A DNA stretch of 64,000 bases from Stieleria mannarensis (lineage in GTDB: Bacteria; Planctomycetota; Planctomycetia; Pirellulales; Pirellulaceae), in contig NZ_JACEHH010000037.1 in assembly GCF_014154935.1 (NCBI RefSeq), positions 1 through 64,000 on the forward strand, in the 5' to 3' direction. The notes under the pieces are model-generated. The model was not told where the DNA came from, ran no database searches, and saw only the letters and a list, made by a program, of their open reading frames with translations. Shown here one piece after another: positions 44,257-53,622 of this stretch. How positions within the stretch are numbered: the first letter of the stretch is position 1; the number at the start of each line of letters is the position of its first letter. The position numbers and the translations under genes were made by a program.

Positions 44257-45883
44257 CGATCGATCGGACCGCCCGCACGCAGAGTCGCCATCCACCGCGC
44301 CGCCAAACTCCCGACCGCTGATCCTTTGGAAAAACGATCATCGCCGCGGCCGGATGGTCGTCGCCTGTTGCGCCGCGGCGCGACCGCTGGGCGTTCGCCC
44401 CGGGATCGCGATCGCCCAGGCGACGGAGCTTGCCGGTGCCTCCGGTGTGACACCGATCAGCATCGAGCATGACTCGATCGCCGATTCGATCGCACTGGAC
44501 CGAATTGCCGATGCACTGCAACACCGGATCAGTCCCCTGGTCGCGATCGAATCGCTGGGCAAACGACCGTGGGCCGGACAGATCTTGCTTGAAAGCGACA
44601 CCTTGTTCTGCGACCTGTCCGGCGTGACGCATCTGTTTGATGACGAAGCCGGAATCCTGGAGGCGACCCGTCGCACGTTGGCCGAATTCGGATTGGTCGG
44701 CAAATTGGCGATCGCCGATCATGCCGCCGCCGCATGGGCGCTGGCCCATTACCACCCCCGCGACACCTACATCTCCGATCGCGGTGCGGATGATTTACGG
44801 GACCTGTCGGTCAATGCGCTACGGATCGAAACGGAAACCAAACACACGCTGGACCGGTTGGGGATCGAAACCGTCGGACAACTGCTGCGACTGCCACGCG
44901 GCGGACTGGCCCGACGCTTGGGCGACGGCATCGTCAAACGCATCGCCGAGGTGTTGGGCGAAGTCGAGGTGCCGCTGGAAATCCATCATGCCGAACAACA
45001 ACACCACAGCACCCACGACCTGGAGTATCCGACCGAGGATCGAGAGATTCTGATGGATCGCGTGGGGCGATTGACCGAGGACATCGTGGCCAGTCTGGCG
45101 ACCGCCCAACGCGGGGCGCTGCGCGTGGCTTGCCGATTGGAACTGGTCGAACGCGCGCCACTGACCACGGTGATCGGCATGTTCGCACCGACGCAAGACG
45201 CCGAGCACCTGCACGGTCTGATTCATGCCAGCTTGGAAGCGTTGCGGATCCAAGCACCGATCACCAAGATCACCTTGTCGGTGCTCAGCAGCGGCCCGCT
45301 TAGAACCCAGCAAAGCACCTTGTTCGCCGAGGATGCCTTTGCACTGGACAACGACTCGGTCTCCGATCGCTCCCTGGCTCGACTGGTCGACACCCTGACC
45401 GGTCGACTGGGACGTGAGGCGGTTTTGGGGGTCCGGTTGAGCGAAAACCCGTTGCCGGAGAAGGCCTTTCGGACCTATTCGCTGACCGACCACCGCACCC
45501 GCCAAGCGCTACAACGTTTGCCGGCCAAACAGGCCGCACCGTCATCGACCGCCCGCCACCGTTCCGGCTCTCACGCCCCCCGGCATGACGACGCCCGCCG
45601 CCGCCCGATGCAACTGTTGCGCAAACCCATTCCCTTGACCGTCGTGGCCGCGACGTCCCCCGACGCCGCCCAATCCTCTCACGAGCTACCGGCCTTGCGC
45701 GTCGAAGGTCAGCTGCACCGAGTCGCCCAATCCTGGGGGCCCGAACGGATCGAAACCGGCTGGTGGGATGGCCCCACGATCCGCCGCGATTATTACCGCG
45801 TCGAAACGGAAACCGGCAAGGTTTGGTGGGTGTTTCGAGCGTTAAGGACCGGGGACTGGTTTTTGCACGGGCGTTTTGTCTGA
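44162..45883 (+). CDS. imuB: ImuB-like Y-family polymerase homologue
   Basis: This is a 573-residue Y-family (DinB/UmuC-like) protein of the ImuB branch. It starts MKRLLSIWLRNWPIQRL, as ImuB does. It includes DTLFCDLSGVTHLFDDEAG in the palm and a helix-hairpin-helix region (LDRLGIETVGQLLRLPRGGL). The N-terminal catalytic Asp cluster of active Y-polymerases is not evident, as in known ImuB, which instead bridges DnaE2 to the sliding clamp. The usual third partner DnaE2 is not in this window. The C-terminus (GWWDGPTIRRDYYRVETETG) is typical. The ATG lies inside imuA. Confidence 0.9.
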   Translation: MKRLLSIWLRNWPIQRLQSEWHRDQTPEPLPSDRSDRPHAESPSTAPPNSRPLILWKNDHRRGRMVVACCAAARPLGVRPGIAIAQATELAGASGVTPISIEHDSIADSIALDRIADALQHRISPLVAIESLGKRPWAGQILLESDTLFCDLSGVTHLFDDEAGILEATRRTLAEFGLVGKLAIADHAAAAWALAHYHPRDTYISDRGADDLRDLSVNALRIETETKHTLDRLGIETVGQLLRLPRGGLARRLGDGIVKRIAEVLGEVEVPLEIHHAEQQHHSTHDLEYPTEDREILMDRVGRLTEDIVASLATAQRGALRVACRLELVERAPLTTVIGMFAPTQDAEHLHGLIHASLEALRIQAPITKITLSVLSSGPLRTQQSTLFAEDAFALDNDSVSDRSLARLVDTLTGRLGREAVLGVRLSENPLPEKAFRTYSLTDHRTRQALQRLPAKQAAPSSTARHRSGSHAPRHDDARRRPMQLLRKPIPLTVVAATSPDAAQSSHELPALRVEGQLHRVAQSWGPERIETGWWDGPTIRRDYYRVETETGKVWWVFRALRTGDWFLHGRFV

Positions 45884-45980
45884 TTTCTCGGTGCTCCTTC
45901 TCAAAAACCTAAATCCCCACGGGGACCAGGCTCGTCTGATCGGCAGTGCATTGCCGAATCGCCCCGACGAGGACCGAGAC

Positions 45981-46883
45981 GTGGTTAGACCAACAAGATC
46001 GCAAACCCTGCTGGCAGCCATCATGTTCTGCCTCCCGCTGCTGGGGTGTGCCCAGCAAACCGAAGGCACAAGCATCGCCGAAGTGCTCGATCGAGCCGAA
46101 ATCCAGACGTCGGGGGAAAATCCTGCGGTCGCATTGGTCGCCGGAGCTGATGTGCCAGGGCTCCAGACGGCCGGTCGATCGGCATCCAAACGCAAGATCA
46201 TCTACTCGGCCGAAGTCGAATTGGTGGTCGAAGACTTCGCGGCCTTCGAGCGTCAGATTCCCGCCGTGATCAGCACCCATGGCGGGTTTGCCGCGGAGCG
46301 TCAGACCGATCGTCGCCACGGCGATCACCGTGGCGGCACCTGGGTGATTCGGGTCCCGGTGGAAAACTACGACGCCTTTCTGTCCGGATTGGATGCGCTC
46401 GGTTTCGCCCGATCCCGCAGCGAGACGTCCGACGATGTCACCGAAGCCTACGTCGATTTGGAAGCCCGCATCAGCAACAAACACAAGCTGGAAGAACGCA
46501 TCGTCGCGATGCTGGAAGAACGCCCGGGAAAGCTCTCGGACCTGATGGAGATCGAACGAGAACTATCGCGCGTGCGGGAAGAGATCGAACGGATGGAAGG
46601 TCGGATGCGGGTGTTGGCCGACCAGACGTCGCTGGCCACCGTGACGCTGCGGATCACCGAAGAAGCGACCTACCAACCGCCGGCGGCGCCGACCTTGGGC
46701 GACCGCATCGCCGCTGCCTGGAGCGGATCGGTCCGATCGATCACCGGCTTGGCCAGCGGACTGGTGATCCTGGCAGTTGCACTGGCTCCCTGGACCGTGA
46801 TCCTGCTGCCGGTCGCGATGCTTGCCTATCGGTTTCGCTCGCGCTGGACCGGGGTGTTTCGCCACGACCTTCCGGCTTCGTGA
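45981..46883 (+). CDS. DUF4349 lipoprotein
   Basis: This is a protein of about 300 residues. A GTG start at 45981 has GAGGA upstream and gives a lipoprotein signal (LLAAIMFCLPLLGC) with the lipidated Cys at about 22. DUF4349 follows (RKIIYSAEVELVVEDFAAFE; VTEAYVDLEARISNKHKLEE), with a long coiled coil (LMEIERELSRVREEIERMEG). A C-terminal membrane helix (ITGLASGLVILAVALAPWTV) ends it. The protein would be anchored at both ends. An upstream in-frame TTG at 45876 overlaps imuB but gives no export signal at its end. The last 28 codons are duplicated just downstream (47043-47129). Confidence 0.82.
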   Translation: MVRPTRSQTLLAAIMFCLPLLGCAQQTEGTSIAEVLDRAEIQTSGENPAVALVAGADVPGLQTAGRSASKRKIIYSAEVELVVEDFAAFERQIPAVISTHGGFAAERQTDRRHGDHRGGTWVIRVPVENYDAFLSGLDALGFARSRSETSDDVTEAYVDLEARISNKHKLEERIVAMLEERPGKLSDLMEIERELSRVREEIERMEGRMRVLADQTSLATVTLRITEEATYQPPAAPTLGDRIAAAWSGSVRSITGLASGLVILAVALAPWTVILLPVAMLAYRFRSRWTGVFRHDLPAS

Positions 46884-47278
46884 TTCCTCGTCGTCTCCGT
46901 CAGCCCAAGGGTCGGTTCAGATTGCAAATTGCAAAATGAACATTTCCAATTGCAAATTTGCATTGTTCAATTTGCAATTTGCAATTCTCCGTCCGCCCAC
47001 GTTCTCACGCCCCATCCTGTTTCGGCTGAAGCCAGCGGAATCGTGATCCTGCTGCCGATCGCGGTGCTTGCGTATCGACTTCGCTCGCGCTGGACCGGGG
47101 TGTTTCGCCACGACCTTCCGGCTTCGTGATTCGCCGTCTACGTCAGCCCAAGGGTCGGTTCAGATTGCAAATTGCAAAATGAACATTTCCAATTGCAAAT
47201 TTGCATTGTTCAATTTGCAATTTGCAATTCTCCGTCCGCCCACGTTCTCACGCCCCATCCTGTTTCGGCTGAAGCCAG
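46797..47278 (+). repeat. tandem duplication of gene 3' end plus palindrome
   Basis: Unit 1 (46797-47035) holds the last 28 codons of the DUF4349 gene and 150 bases beyond. Unit 2 (47043-47278) repeats this. The final 129 bases of each unit (46907-47035 and 47150-47278) are identical, while the coding part has several differences. Each unit has an AT-rich hairpin with arms like attgcaaattgcaaa (46921-46943 with 46961-46985, and the same 243 bases later). Confidence 0.85.
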
Positions 47279-47350
47279 GCCGAGCGGCGACAAATTTGAA
47301 TAGGAAGCGAAACCGGGGCCGACGCTTGAGCGGCTTCCGCCAATCGTCTC
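46884..47350. other. 467-base convergent gap, mostly the duplication
   Basis: This is filled by the tail of duplication unit 1, unit 2 and about 70 further bases. The copied coding part is still open and ends with the same stop, but lacks a start signal, so I treat it as a gene relic. No other gene was seen. Confidence 0.6.
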
Positions 47351-47590
47351 TCAGCCGATTTCCACACAATTGCAGACTTGGCCGAGCACGCCGGCTTGGC
47401 GAATCGCCGGCACCAGCGCTTGCTTGAGTGCGACCGACGGCAGTTGCCCGCGAAGCACGATTCGCGACCCCTCCATCGAAATCTCAAGGTTGGCCAAGTG
47501 GTCACAGAGTTCGTGGTGGGAACACAGAACCGAGTCGATTCGCTGAATCAGATGGGTGAAACGCGAATCAGAAAGTTGTGATGTAGCCAT
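47351..47590 (-). CDS. small BON-like domain protein
   Basis: This is a 79-residue protein resembling a single BON domain: an N-terminal helix (RFTHLIQRIDSVLCSHHELC), then the BON-like strand pair with ISMEGSRIVLRGQLPSVAL and a helix (KQALVPAIRQAGVLGQV). BON domains bind membranes or phospholipids. There is no signal peptide from this start. ATG 47590 is chosen; an upstream extension to 47710 is not protein-like. It converges with the DUF4349 gene. The family assignment is tentative. Confidence 0.7.
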   Translation of the reverse strand: MATSQLSDSRFTHLIQRIDSVLCSHHELCDHLANLEISMEGSRIVLRGQLPSVALKQALVPAIRQAGVLGQVCNCVEIG

Positions 47591-48155
47591 CGGGCTATCT
47601 CCCAAGCGGCGGAAGTGAATTTCGCTACTCGAACAAGCGGACTTCTGCCGTTGAAGTGACAAACAAAACTGGAAATTTTGCCGGGACGCAGAAATATCAG
47701 GCGGAGACACCTACGTCGAGGCGAATCGGAGTCAACATTTTGATTTCGTGAAAAACGCGCAATGTCGATCTATCTACCGCAATCGTCCCTTAACGCTAAT
47801 CAGACGCTCGAAAAAACGTTTTGTTTTCCAAAAAGTTTTTAAAATTTCATGTCTCTCGAACCGGTTGAACGCTCTCACCGGTTCCCCCCCGGTGCGTCCT
47901 ACCGACGCACGACGCTCACCGGCCACTTGATGACCGGACTGGATTGACCCTCCCTGGCAGGGAGTGGCGAGCGGAGCGAGGGGAGGGGCGATTCGTGGCG
48001 TTTAAGTGTTCTCGAGCCACTGCGAACCCAGGACCGCCGACCGCATCCTATCCGTGGGTTCGCGCTGCCATCGGTGGGCATTGATCTGCTTGTGGTGTAG
48101 GGTGGCCACCGAACCGATTGAGTCCCCTTTTTCAATCAACAATGGAAGCAAATCG
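47591..48155. other. 565-base divergent promoter region
   Basis: This lies between the BON-like gene (minus) and the OsmC gene (plus). An unusually AT-rich block at about 47811-47852 (aaaaaacgttttgttttcc, then aaaaagtttttaaaattt) has nested A-tract/T-tract palindromes and is the likely promoter or bending site. About 47950-47990 is a purine-rich phrase (ggcgagcggagcgagggg). No gene was seen. Confidence 0.45.
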
Positions 48156-48572
48156 ATGGCTGTCGAAATTCATGCGGTCTACACCGGCCAGCTCGGTTGC
48201 ACGGCCACGCATGGCCCGAGTCAGAAGACCTTGATCACCGATGCACCGCTGGACAACGGCGGCAAGGGAGAATCGTTCTCCCCGACGGACCTGGTCGCCA
48301 CCGCACTGGGCAGCTGTGTGCTGACCATCCTGGGGCTCGTCGCCGAGCGTCACCAGTTGGACATCCAGGGGACCGAGGTACGGGTGGTCAAGGAGATGAT
48401 TCAGAAGCCGGTCCGTCGGATCGGAAGTTTGCGGACGGAGGTGACGATTGCTGCGGCCGCGGTCAGCGAGGCATCGATGCGGGATCGGCTGGAATCGGCG
48501 GCGCGAAAGTGCCCGGTCCACCAAAGTCTTCATCCGGACATCGATGCGCCGATCGAATTCGTCTACGTTTGA
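48156..48572 (+). CDS. OsmC/Ohr-family peroxidase-like protein
   Basis: This is a 138-residue cytoplasmic thiol protein. OsmC hallmarks are SFSPTDLVATALGSCVLTIL, with the peroxidatic Cys54, and the resolving Cys119 in AARKCPVHQSL. Glu39 in KGESFSPT fits the active-site acid. Such proteins reduce organic hydroperoxides; this one is of the general YhfA/OsmC type rather than classic Ohr. ATG 48156 is chosen as the first residue of the domain, with an AATGGAAG purine stretch upstream. It converges with purM across a two-hairpin palindrome. Confidence 0.9.
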   Translation: MAVEIHAVYTGQLGCTATHGPSQKTLITDAPLDNGGKGESFSPTDLVATALGSCVLTILGLVAERHQLDIQGTEVRVVKEMIQKPVRRIGSLRTEVTIAAAAVSEASMRDRLESAARKCPVHQSLHPDIDAPIEFVYV

Positions 48573-48586
48573 ATCCCCCGGCGCAA

Positions 48587-48649
48587 CGTAGCTACCTTCG
48601 CCAGAAGGTGGTTTCCTCGGTTTCCACGCTCTGGCGAGCGTAGCTACGT
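48587..48649 (+). repeat. dispersed two-hairpin palindrome, copy D
   Basis: This is nearly identical to the reference copy at 25603. Both hairpins and complementary loops are intact, with outer GTAGCTAC arms. It fills most of the 95-base convergent gap between the OsmC gene and purM, with no other terminator visible. Confidence 0.8.
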
Positions 48650-48667
48650 CGAAGCTGCGTTTGGCCG

Positions 48668-49726
48668 CTAGACGTAGCGGACCTTGCCGGTCCCGAAGGT
48701 GATGTTTCCGATCGGCGTGGCTTGGAACCCCAAGTCGGCCAGTCGGGACTGGATGCTGGCGGCATAGAAATCACTGACGATCATGGCCATGCCGATGCCC
48801 ATGTTGAAGACGCGTCGCATTTCCGCATCGGCGACGTTGCCGGTTTGTTGTAGGAATCGGAACACGGCGGGCGGTTCCCAGCTGTTCGGATCGATTTCGG
48901 CGTCAACGCCCGGGGGCAGGATCCGATCCAGGTTCTCTTCGATCCCGCCGCCGGTGATGTGGGCCAGACCGTGGATGACCTGTTTGACTCGGTAATGGTT
49001 TTGGACGGCCCGGACGGCGGCGACATAGATTTGAGTCGGCGTCAGGCATTCTTGAGCGATCGTTTTGCCGCCCAGGGCTTCGGGCGTGGAATCCCAGGTC
49101 AGCCCGGCATCGGCGATGATCTTTCGCACCAGCGAAAACCCGTTGCTGTGCAAGCCGCTCGAGGCGATCCCCAGCACGACGTCGCCCTCGCCGATCTGTT
49201 TGCCGTCGATCAGCCGTTTTCGTTCGACGACTCCGACGGCAAAACCGGCCAGGTCGTAGTCATCGTCGCCGTACATGTCGGGCATGATCGCGGTTTCGCC
49301 GCCCAGCAGTGCCATGTCCCCGGCGACACATCCGTCGCTGATTCCCTGGACGATCCGTTCCAGCCGACTCGGGTCGTCTTTGCCCATCGCGACGTAGTCC
49401 AGAAAGAACAGCGGTTCGGCGCCGGTGCAGAGCAGGTCGTTGACGCACATGGCCACCAAATCGATTCCGACGGTGTGGTGGACGCCGGTGGTTTGGGCGA
49501 TTTTCAGTTTGGTGCCCACGCCGTCGGTGCCGCTGACCAGCACCGGCTGTTCGTAATTGCGGGCAAACAGTTTGCCGGCGAAATCGAGTTGAAACAGCCC
49601 CGCAAACCCACCATCGCTGGCCAGCACGCGTGGGGAGAAGGTGCGATGCATCAGTTTGGGCAAACGCCGCATCGATTCGGCGTACACGTCCAGATCAACG
49701 CCGGCGTCCTTATATGTCGCAGCCAT
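48668..49726 (-). CDS. purM: phosphoribosylformylglycinamidine cyclo-ligase (AIR synthetase)
   Basis: This cytoplasmic enzyme of purine synthesis closes FGAM to AIR using ATP. The 352-residue length is standard. The start [20 protein letters not shown], the glycine-rich [13 protein letters not shown] and the [13 protein letters not shown] block are all conserved. The C-terminal part includes [23 protein letters not shown] 49726 fits the family N-terminus. It stands alone here, with no other pur gene adjacent. Confidence 0.97.
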   Translation of the reverse strand: MAATYKDAGVDLDVYAESMRRLPKLMHRTFSPRVLASDGGFAGLFQLDFAGKLFARNYEQPVLVSGTDGVGTKLKIAQTTGVHHTVGIDLVAMCVNDLLCTGAEPLFFLDYVAMGKDDPSRLERIVQGISDGCVAGDMALLGGETAIMPDMYGDDDYDLAGFAVGVVERKRLIDGKQIGEGDVVLGIASSGLHSNGFSLVRKIIADAGLTWDSTPEALGGKTIAQECLTPTQIYVAAVRAVQNHYRVKQVIHGLAHITGGGIEENLDRILPPGVDAEIDPNSWEPPAVFRFLQQTGNVADAEMRRVFNMGIGMAMIVSDFYAASIQSRLADLGFQATPIGNITFGTGKVRYV

Positions 49727-50221
49727 GGTTGGGGGTCAGCAGTCAGGTTGAAAGTGAAAATTCGGGTCAGCGGCTCCAGTTTGACATCACCGCGGCGGCT
49801 CTGGTAGCCGTCTGGCAATCAGAACGCCATTATCCGTGGTGTAGTGCGCGGCGATGTTCCACCCACCCTTGCGGGCCGGCGATGGCGGTCATTGAGGCCG
49901 CCAAAAACGCCGAAAAACGGTAAACTGTGCCGGTTGACTAAGTGATGTCGGGGCCATTTCCCGGCTGATAGGTCCGACCGTCAGTGTTTCACCAACCGTT
50001 TCCTGAGGCTTCTTCGGCAATCCATCGCTAGGCGTCATCGCGTGCCCGTCGGCCTGCCTGTTTTCCAATCTCCGCCCCGTGTCTGACAGACCCATGGTCA
50101 GCAAGTGGTAGGGTTTCTGGCAAGCATTGTGCAGGCACGTGATGCAGGCGCATTGGAGGTGGCACATGGTGTGCTCACCCCACAGACGCGTTCAGAAAGG
50201 ATTGCAGGAGACACTCACAAC
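49727..50221. other. 495-base divergent region
   Basis: This lies between purM (minus) and the glgX-like gene (plus). No gene, tRNA or convincing riboswitch was seen; in particular no purine-riboswitch core was recognised. A GGAG Shine-Dalgarno at about 50210 serves glgX. Confidence 0.4.
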
Positions 50222-52324
50222 ATGCTTATGCGACAACCGACCGGAAACCTTCAGTTCACCTACCAGCCGCCGTTCGGTGCAACGTTGCAGGAGAACGGCG
50301 TCCAGTTTTCGGTGTTCAGCCGCTCGGCAACCGCAATGCGTTTGCTGCTCTACAATAAAGTCACCGACCAGGAACCGGCCGACGTCATCGAGTTTGACCG
50401 CGAGACCGATCGTTGGGGTGACGTCTGGAGTCTGAACGTCAAAGGGCTGGAAGCGGGCCAGCTGTATCATTACCAAGCCAGCGGGCCCTGGGACCCGGCC
50501 AAGGGGCAGCGTTTCGACTCGGCCGCCCGTTTGATCGATCCCTACGCGCAAGCTCTCGCGGGCACCTTCGGACGCAGCACTGACGGCGTCGTCCGGCCGC
50601 CCAAGTGCGTCGTCGTCAAAGATGACTTCGATTGGGAAGACGACCGGCACCTCCGCCGTGACCTGAGCGAGTCGGTGATCTACGAGATGCACGTGCGTGG
50701 TTTCACCAAAAGCCGCACCGCCAAAATCAAATGCCCCGGCACCTACCTGGGTGTGATCGAAAAGATCCCCTACCTGCAATCGCTCGGGGTGACCGCCGTC
50801 GAACTGATGCCGGTCAACGAGTTTCCGATCCTGGACATCTACGGCAACCCGCCCCAGCGGCCCAACTATTGGGGCTATGACCCGATGGCGTTCTTTTCGC
50901 CGCACCGCGGATACGCCCATGACAAACGCCCCGGCGCCCAAGTCAACGAATTCAAACAGATGGTCAAAGCGTTGCACGCGGCCGGGATCGAAGTGATCCT
51001 GGACGTCGTGTTCAACCACACCTGCGAAGGCAACGAGCAAGGCCCGACGCTGTCGTTCAAGGGGCTGGAGAACCAAGTTTATTACATCCTGAGCGAAGGG
51101 GAGCACTACACCAACTACAGCGGTTGCGGCAACACCCTGAACGGCAACCACCCGGTCGTCCGCGAGATGATTTTCCACTGCCTGCGGCATTGGGTGCACA
51201 ACTACCACGTTGACGGATTCCGATTCGACTTGGCCAGTATTCTGTCACGTGACCGGGGCGGAAACTTGGTTCCCAACCCGCCGATGGTCGAACTGATCGC
51301 CGAAGACCCGTTGTTGGCCGACACCAAGATCATCGCCGAAGCCTGGGATGCCGCCGGTGCGTATCAAGTCGGTTCGTTCGGCAACCACCGCTGGGCGGAA
51401 TGGAACGGTCGCTACCGTGATGACGTCCGCGGATTCTGGCGTGGCGACGGCGGAACGCTGGGCGCCCTGGCGACCCGACTGGCCGGCAGCAGCGACTTGT
51501 ACGAACACGCCGGACGGCCTCCGTTTTGTAGCATCAACTTCATCACCAGCCACGACGGCTTCACGCTCAACGACCTGGTCAGCTACAAAGACAAGCACAA
51601 CATGGCCAACGGGGAAGACAACCGCGATGGCGACAATCACAACATCAGCGACAACTACGGCGTCGAAGGCCCGACCCGGAAAAAAGGCGTCAACACCATC
51701 CGCGGACGTCAAATCCGCAACATGCTGGCGACGTTGTTGCTCTCCCAAGGCGTCCCGATGATCGTCAGCGGCGACGAAGTCCGCCGCACCGCACGCGGCA
51801 ACAACAACGCCTACTGCCAAGACAACGACCTCAGCTGGTTCGATTGGCGATTGGTCGAAAAGAACAAGGATGTGCTGCGGTTCGTGCAATCGCTGATCCA
51901 TTTCCGACGCCAGCAACCGACCGTGCGTCGCGTCAATTTCTTGACCGGCCAACCGGTCGACGGCCGATTGATCCGCGACGTGTCCTGGTACGCCGACGAC
52001 GGCAGCCCGCTGGATTGGGGACAACACCACCTCAGCATGGTCGCCTACATCGCCGCCCCCAGCCGCGCCGAAGACCCGGCCGGGTTGGGACGCGACTTGG
52101 TGATGATGTTCAACAGCACCGGCGAAGACCGCACGCAACAATTGCCGGCGGTCGGCCGCGGCATGAAATGGAACCTGTTCCTGGACACCGCCGCCGATTC
52201 GCCCAAGGACATCTATCCGGAACTCAACGGACCGATGCCGCCGAGCAATCGGGCCGTGGACATGCCCTGTCACTCGCTGAAGGTGTTCGTCAGCGGCAAG
52301 GTATCCGCCAAGCGTCGCAAGTAG
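50222..52324 (+). CDS. glgX: glycogen debranching enzyme (GlgX-like, GH13)
   Basis: This is a 700-residue cytoplasmic GH13 enzyme that hydrolyses alpha-1,6 branches of glycogen. An N-terminal CBM48-like domain (LQENGVQFSVFSRSATAMRL) precedes the barrel. Catalytic groups are the nucleophile Asp in DGFRFDLASIL, the acid Glu in KIIAEAWDAAG and the Asp in ITSHDGFTLNDLV. The GlgX-specific VIYEMHVRGFTKSR and GCGNTLNGNHPVVREMI blocks are present. I start at ATG 50222 after GCAGGAGA; ATG 50228 is two codons later. The upstream frame to 50105 has no domain content. No other glycogen genes are near. Confidence 0.94.
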   Translation: MLMRQPTGNLQFTYQPPFGATLQENGVQFSVFSRSATAMRLLLYNKVTDQEPADVIEFDRETDRWGDVWSLNVKGLEAGQLYHYQASGPWDPAKGQRFDSAARLIDPYAQALAGTFGRSTDGVVRPPKCVVVKDDFDWEDDRHLRRDLSESVIYEMHVRGFTKSRTAKIKCPGTYLGVIEKIPYLQSLGVTAVELMPVNEFPILDIYGNPPQRPNYWGYDPMAFFSPHRGYAHDKRPGAQVNEFKQMVKALHAAGIEVILDVVFNHTCEGNEQGPTLSFKGLENQVYYILSEGEHYTNYSGCGNTLNGNHPVVREMIFHCLRHWVHNYHVDGFRFDLASILSRDRGGNLVPNPPMVELIAEDPLLADTKIIAEAWDAAGAYQVGSFGNHRWAEWNGRYRDDVRGFWRGDGGTLGALATRLAGSSDLYEHAGRPPFCSINFITSHDGFTLNDLVSYKDKHNMANGEDNRDGDNHNISDNYGVEGPTRKKGVNTIRGRQIRNMLATLLLSQGVPMIVSGDEVRRTARGNNNAYCQDNDLSWFDWRLVEKNKDVLRFVQSLIHFRRQQPTVRRVNFLTGQPVDGRLIRDVSWYADDGSPLDWGQHHLSMVAYIAAPSRAEDPAGLGRDLVMMFNSTGEDRTQQLPAVGRGMKWNLFLDTAADSPKDIYPELNGPMPPSNRAVDMPCHSLKVFVSGKVSAKRRK

Positions 52325-52451
52325 GGGCGCGAAGCGGCGAAAATCGCCGCCACTCGCTTCACCTTGCTCAGATTTGTTACACTCTGGAAAGCCCGATCTC
52401 GGCATCGTTTGCCGGCTCGGGTTTTTCCATTTGAATCGATTCGGAACGGCG

Positions 52452-53027
52452 ATGCTTCTATCGAGCGACCAGATTCACCGGCGGCTGCAACAGGACGAAA
52501 TCAAGATCGATCCGTTCGACCCCGCCCGGTTGAACCCCAACGGGTACAACCTGGCCTTGCACGACGAACTGTTGGTTTACGAGGAAATCGTGCTCGACGT
52601 CGCGGTCCCCAATCGCTATCGGCGGTTGGAGATCCCGGCCGACGGCCTGACGCTGCAACCCAACGTGTTGTACCTGGGGCGGACGGCCGAATACACCGAG
52701 ACCCGGGGCTTGGTGCCGATGATCCAAGGCCGTAGCTCGCTGGGCCGATTGGGGTTGTTCATCAACCCCGGCGGATCGCTGGGCGATGTGGGGTACTGCG
52801 GCACGTGGACGTTGGAGATGTATTGCGTCCAACCGGTCCGGATCGTCCCCGGCATGCAGGTCTGTCAAATTTATTATCAAGAACTCAGCGGTGACGGCGC
52901 GGCCTACTGCAGTGACAAGTATCAACACAGCCGCGACATCCAACCCAGTTTGATGTACCGCGAATTCGGCGGCACGGTTGACGAAACGCAACTGGAGCTT
53001 AACTTCGGCGAAACTCCCAGCCGTTGA
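52452..53027 (+). CDS. dcd: dCTP deaminase
   Basis: This is a 191-residue enzyme that deaminates dCTP to dUTP in thymidylate supply, as a trimer in the cytoplasm. MLLSSDQIHRRLQQDEIKID begins the family exactly. IQGRSSLGRLGLFI holds the phosphate-binding Arg/Ser residues, and Glu in GTWTLEMYC is the expected catalytic base. The size matches mono-functional Dcd. The downstream DUF2141 gene starts 4 bases after the stop, so they share an mRNA. Confidence 0.94.
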   Translation: MLLSSDQIHRRLQQDEIKIDPFDPARLNPNGYNLALHDELLVYEEIVLDVAVPNRYRRLEIPADGLTLQPNVLYLGRTAEYTETRGLVPMIQGRSSLGRLGLFINPGGSLGDVGYCGTWTLEMYCVQPVRIVPGMQVCQIYYQELSGDGAAYCSDKYQHSRDIQPSLMYREFGGTVDETQLELNFGETPSR

Positions 53028-53031
53028 TCGC

Positions 53032-53619
53032 ATGCCTGTTCCGAAAGACAATCGCCCTCTCCGCTCTCCCCATGAGAAAGGCCGCTATCGCCGCGCCTGG
53101 AAAGAGAGCCATGGAAACCTGTTGCTCGCCTTTGCCGGACTGATCTTCCTGGTCGGGTTGGCGATGATTTGGGCCAGCCCTCCGGGGACGCCCGAAATCG
53201 ACGTCGACTTGGGCACGGTCGATGACGCCGACCAAGTCGTCACGCTGCCACCGAACGTGATTTTGATCCGGGTGGCGACCAGTCAGCTCACTTCTGAAGG
53301 CCCGATTCGGATCGCGGTCTACGATTCGGCCAAGACCTTCGGAAATCCCGAACAGGCGATCATCAAGGATTCGTTGGTTCCGATCGACGGGTTCGTGGTG
53401 TGGGAGATCAAGCTGGATTTCTTGCCGGAACAATTCGCGATCGCCGCCTACCATGACCTGGACGACAACGGCGAACTGAATCGTGCGCTGTTCAACGCGC
53501 CGGTGGAACCGTACGGGTTTTCCAACAACGCACGCAGCCTGGTCGGGCCGCCGACCTACGAGCAGACGATCATGCAGCGGCCGACCGAATCGACGGCCAT
53601 CGAAATCCGTGTGTATTGA
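53032..53619 (+). CDS. DUF2141 membrane-anchored protein
   Basis: This is a 195-residue protein. A basic cytoplasmic head (about 1-26) leads to one membrane helix (LLLAFAGLIFLVGLAMIWAS). An exported DUF2141 beta-sandwich domain follows (EGPIRIAVYDSAKTFGNPEQ; FAIAAYHDLDDNGELNRALF; EPYGFSNNAR). DUF2141 proteins are envelope proteins of unknown role. The start ATG 53032 sits 4 bases after dcd, and the stop is 3 bases before the permease gene, so the three form an operon. Confidence 0.85.
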   Translation: MPVPKDNRPLRSPHEKGRYRRAWKESHGNLLLAFAGLIFLVGLAMIWASPPGTPEIDVDLGTVDDADQVVTLPPNVILIRVATSQLTSEGPIRIAVYDSAKTFGNPEQAIIKDSLVPIDGFVVWEIKLDFLPEQFAIAAYHDLDDNGELNRALFNAPVEPYGFSNNARSLVGPPTYEQTIMQRPTESTAIEIRVY

Positions 53620-53622
53620 TTG

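Noticed and set aside
46929-47129. Small frame ending in a copy of the DUF4349 C-terminus
   Set aside because: Created by the tandem duplication; no start signal and the first half is the AT-rich palindrome.
47748-47930. 60-codon frame upstream of the OsmC gene
   Set aside because: GTG start without ribosome site, runs through the AT-rich promoter-like block.
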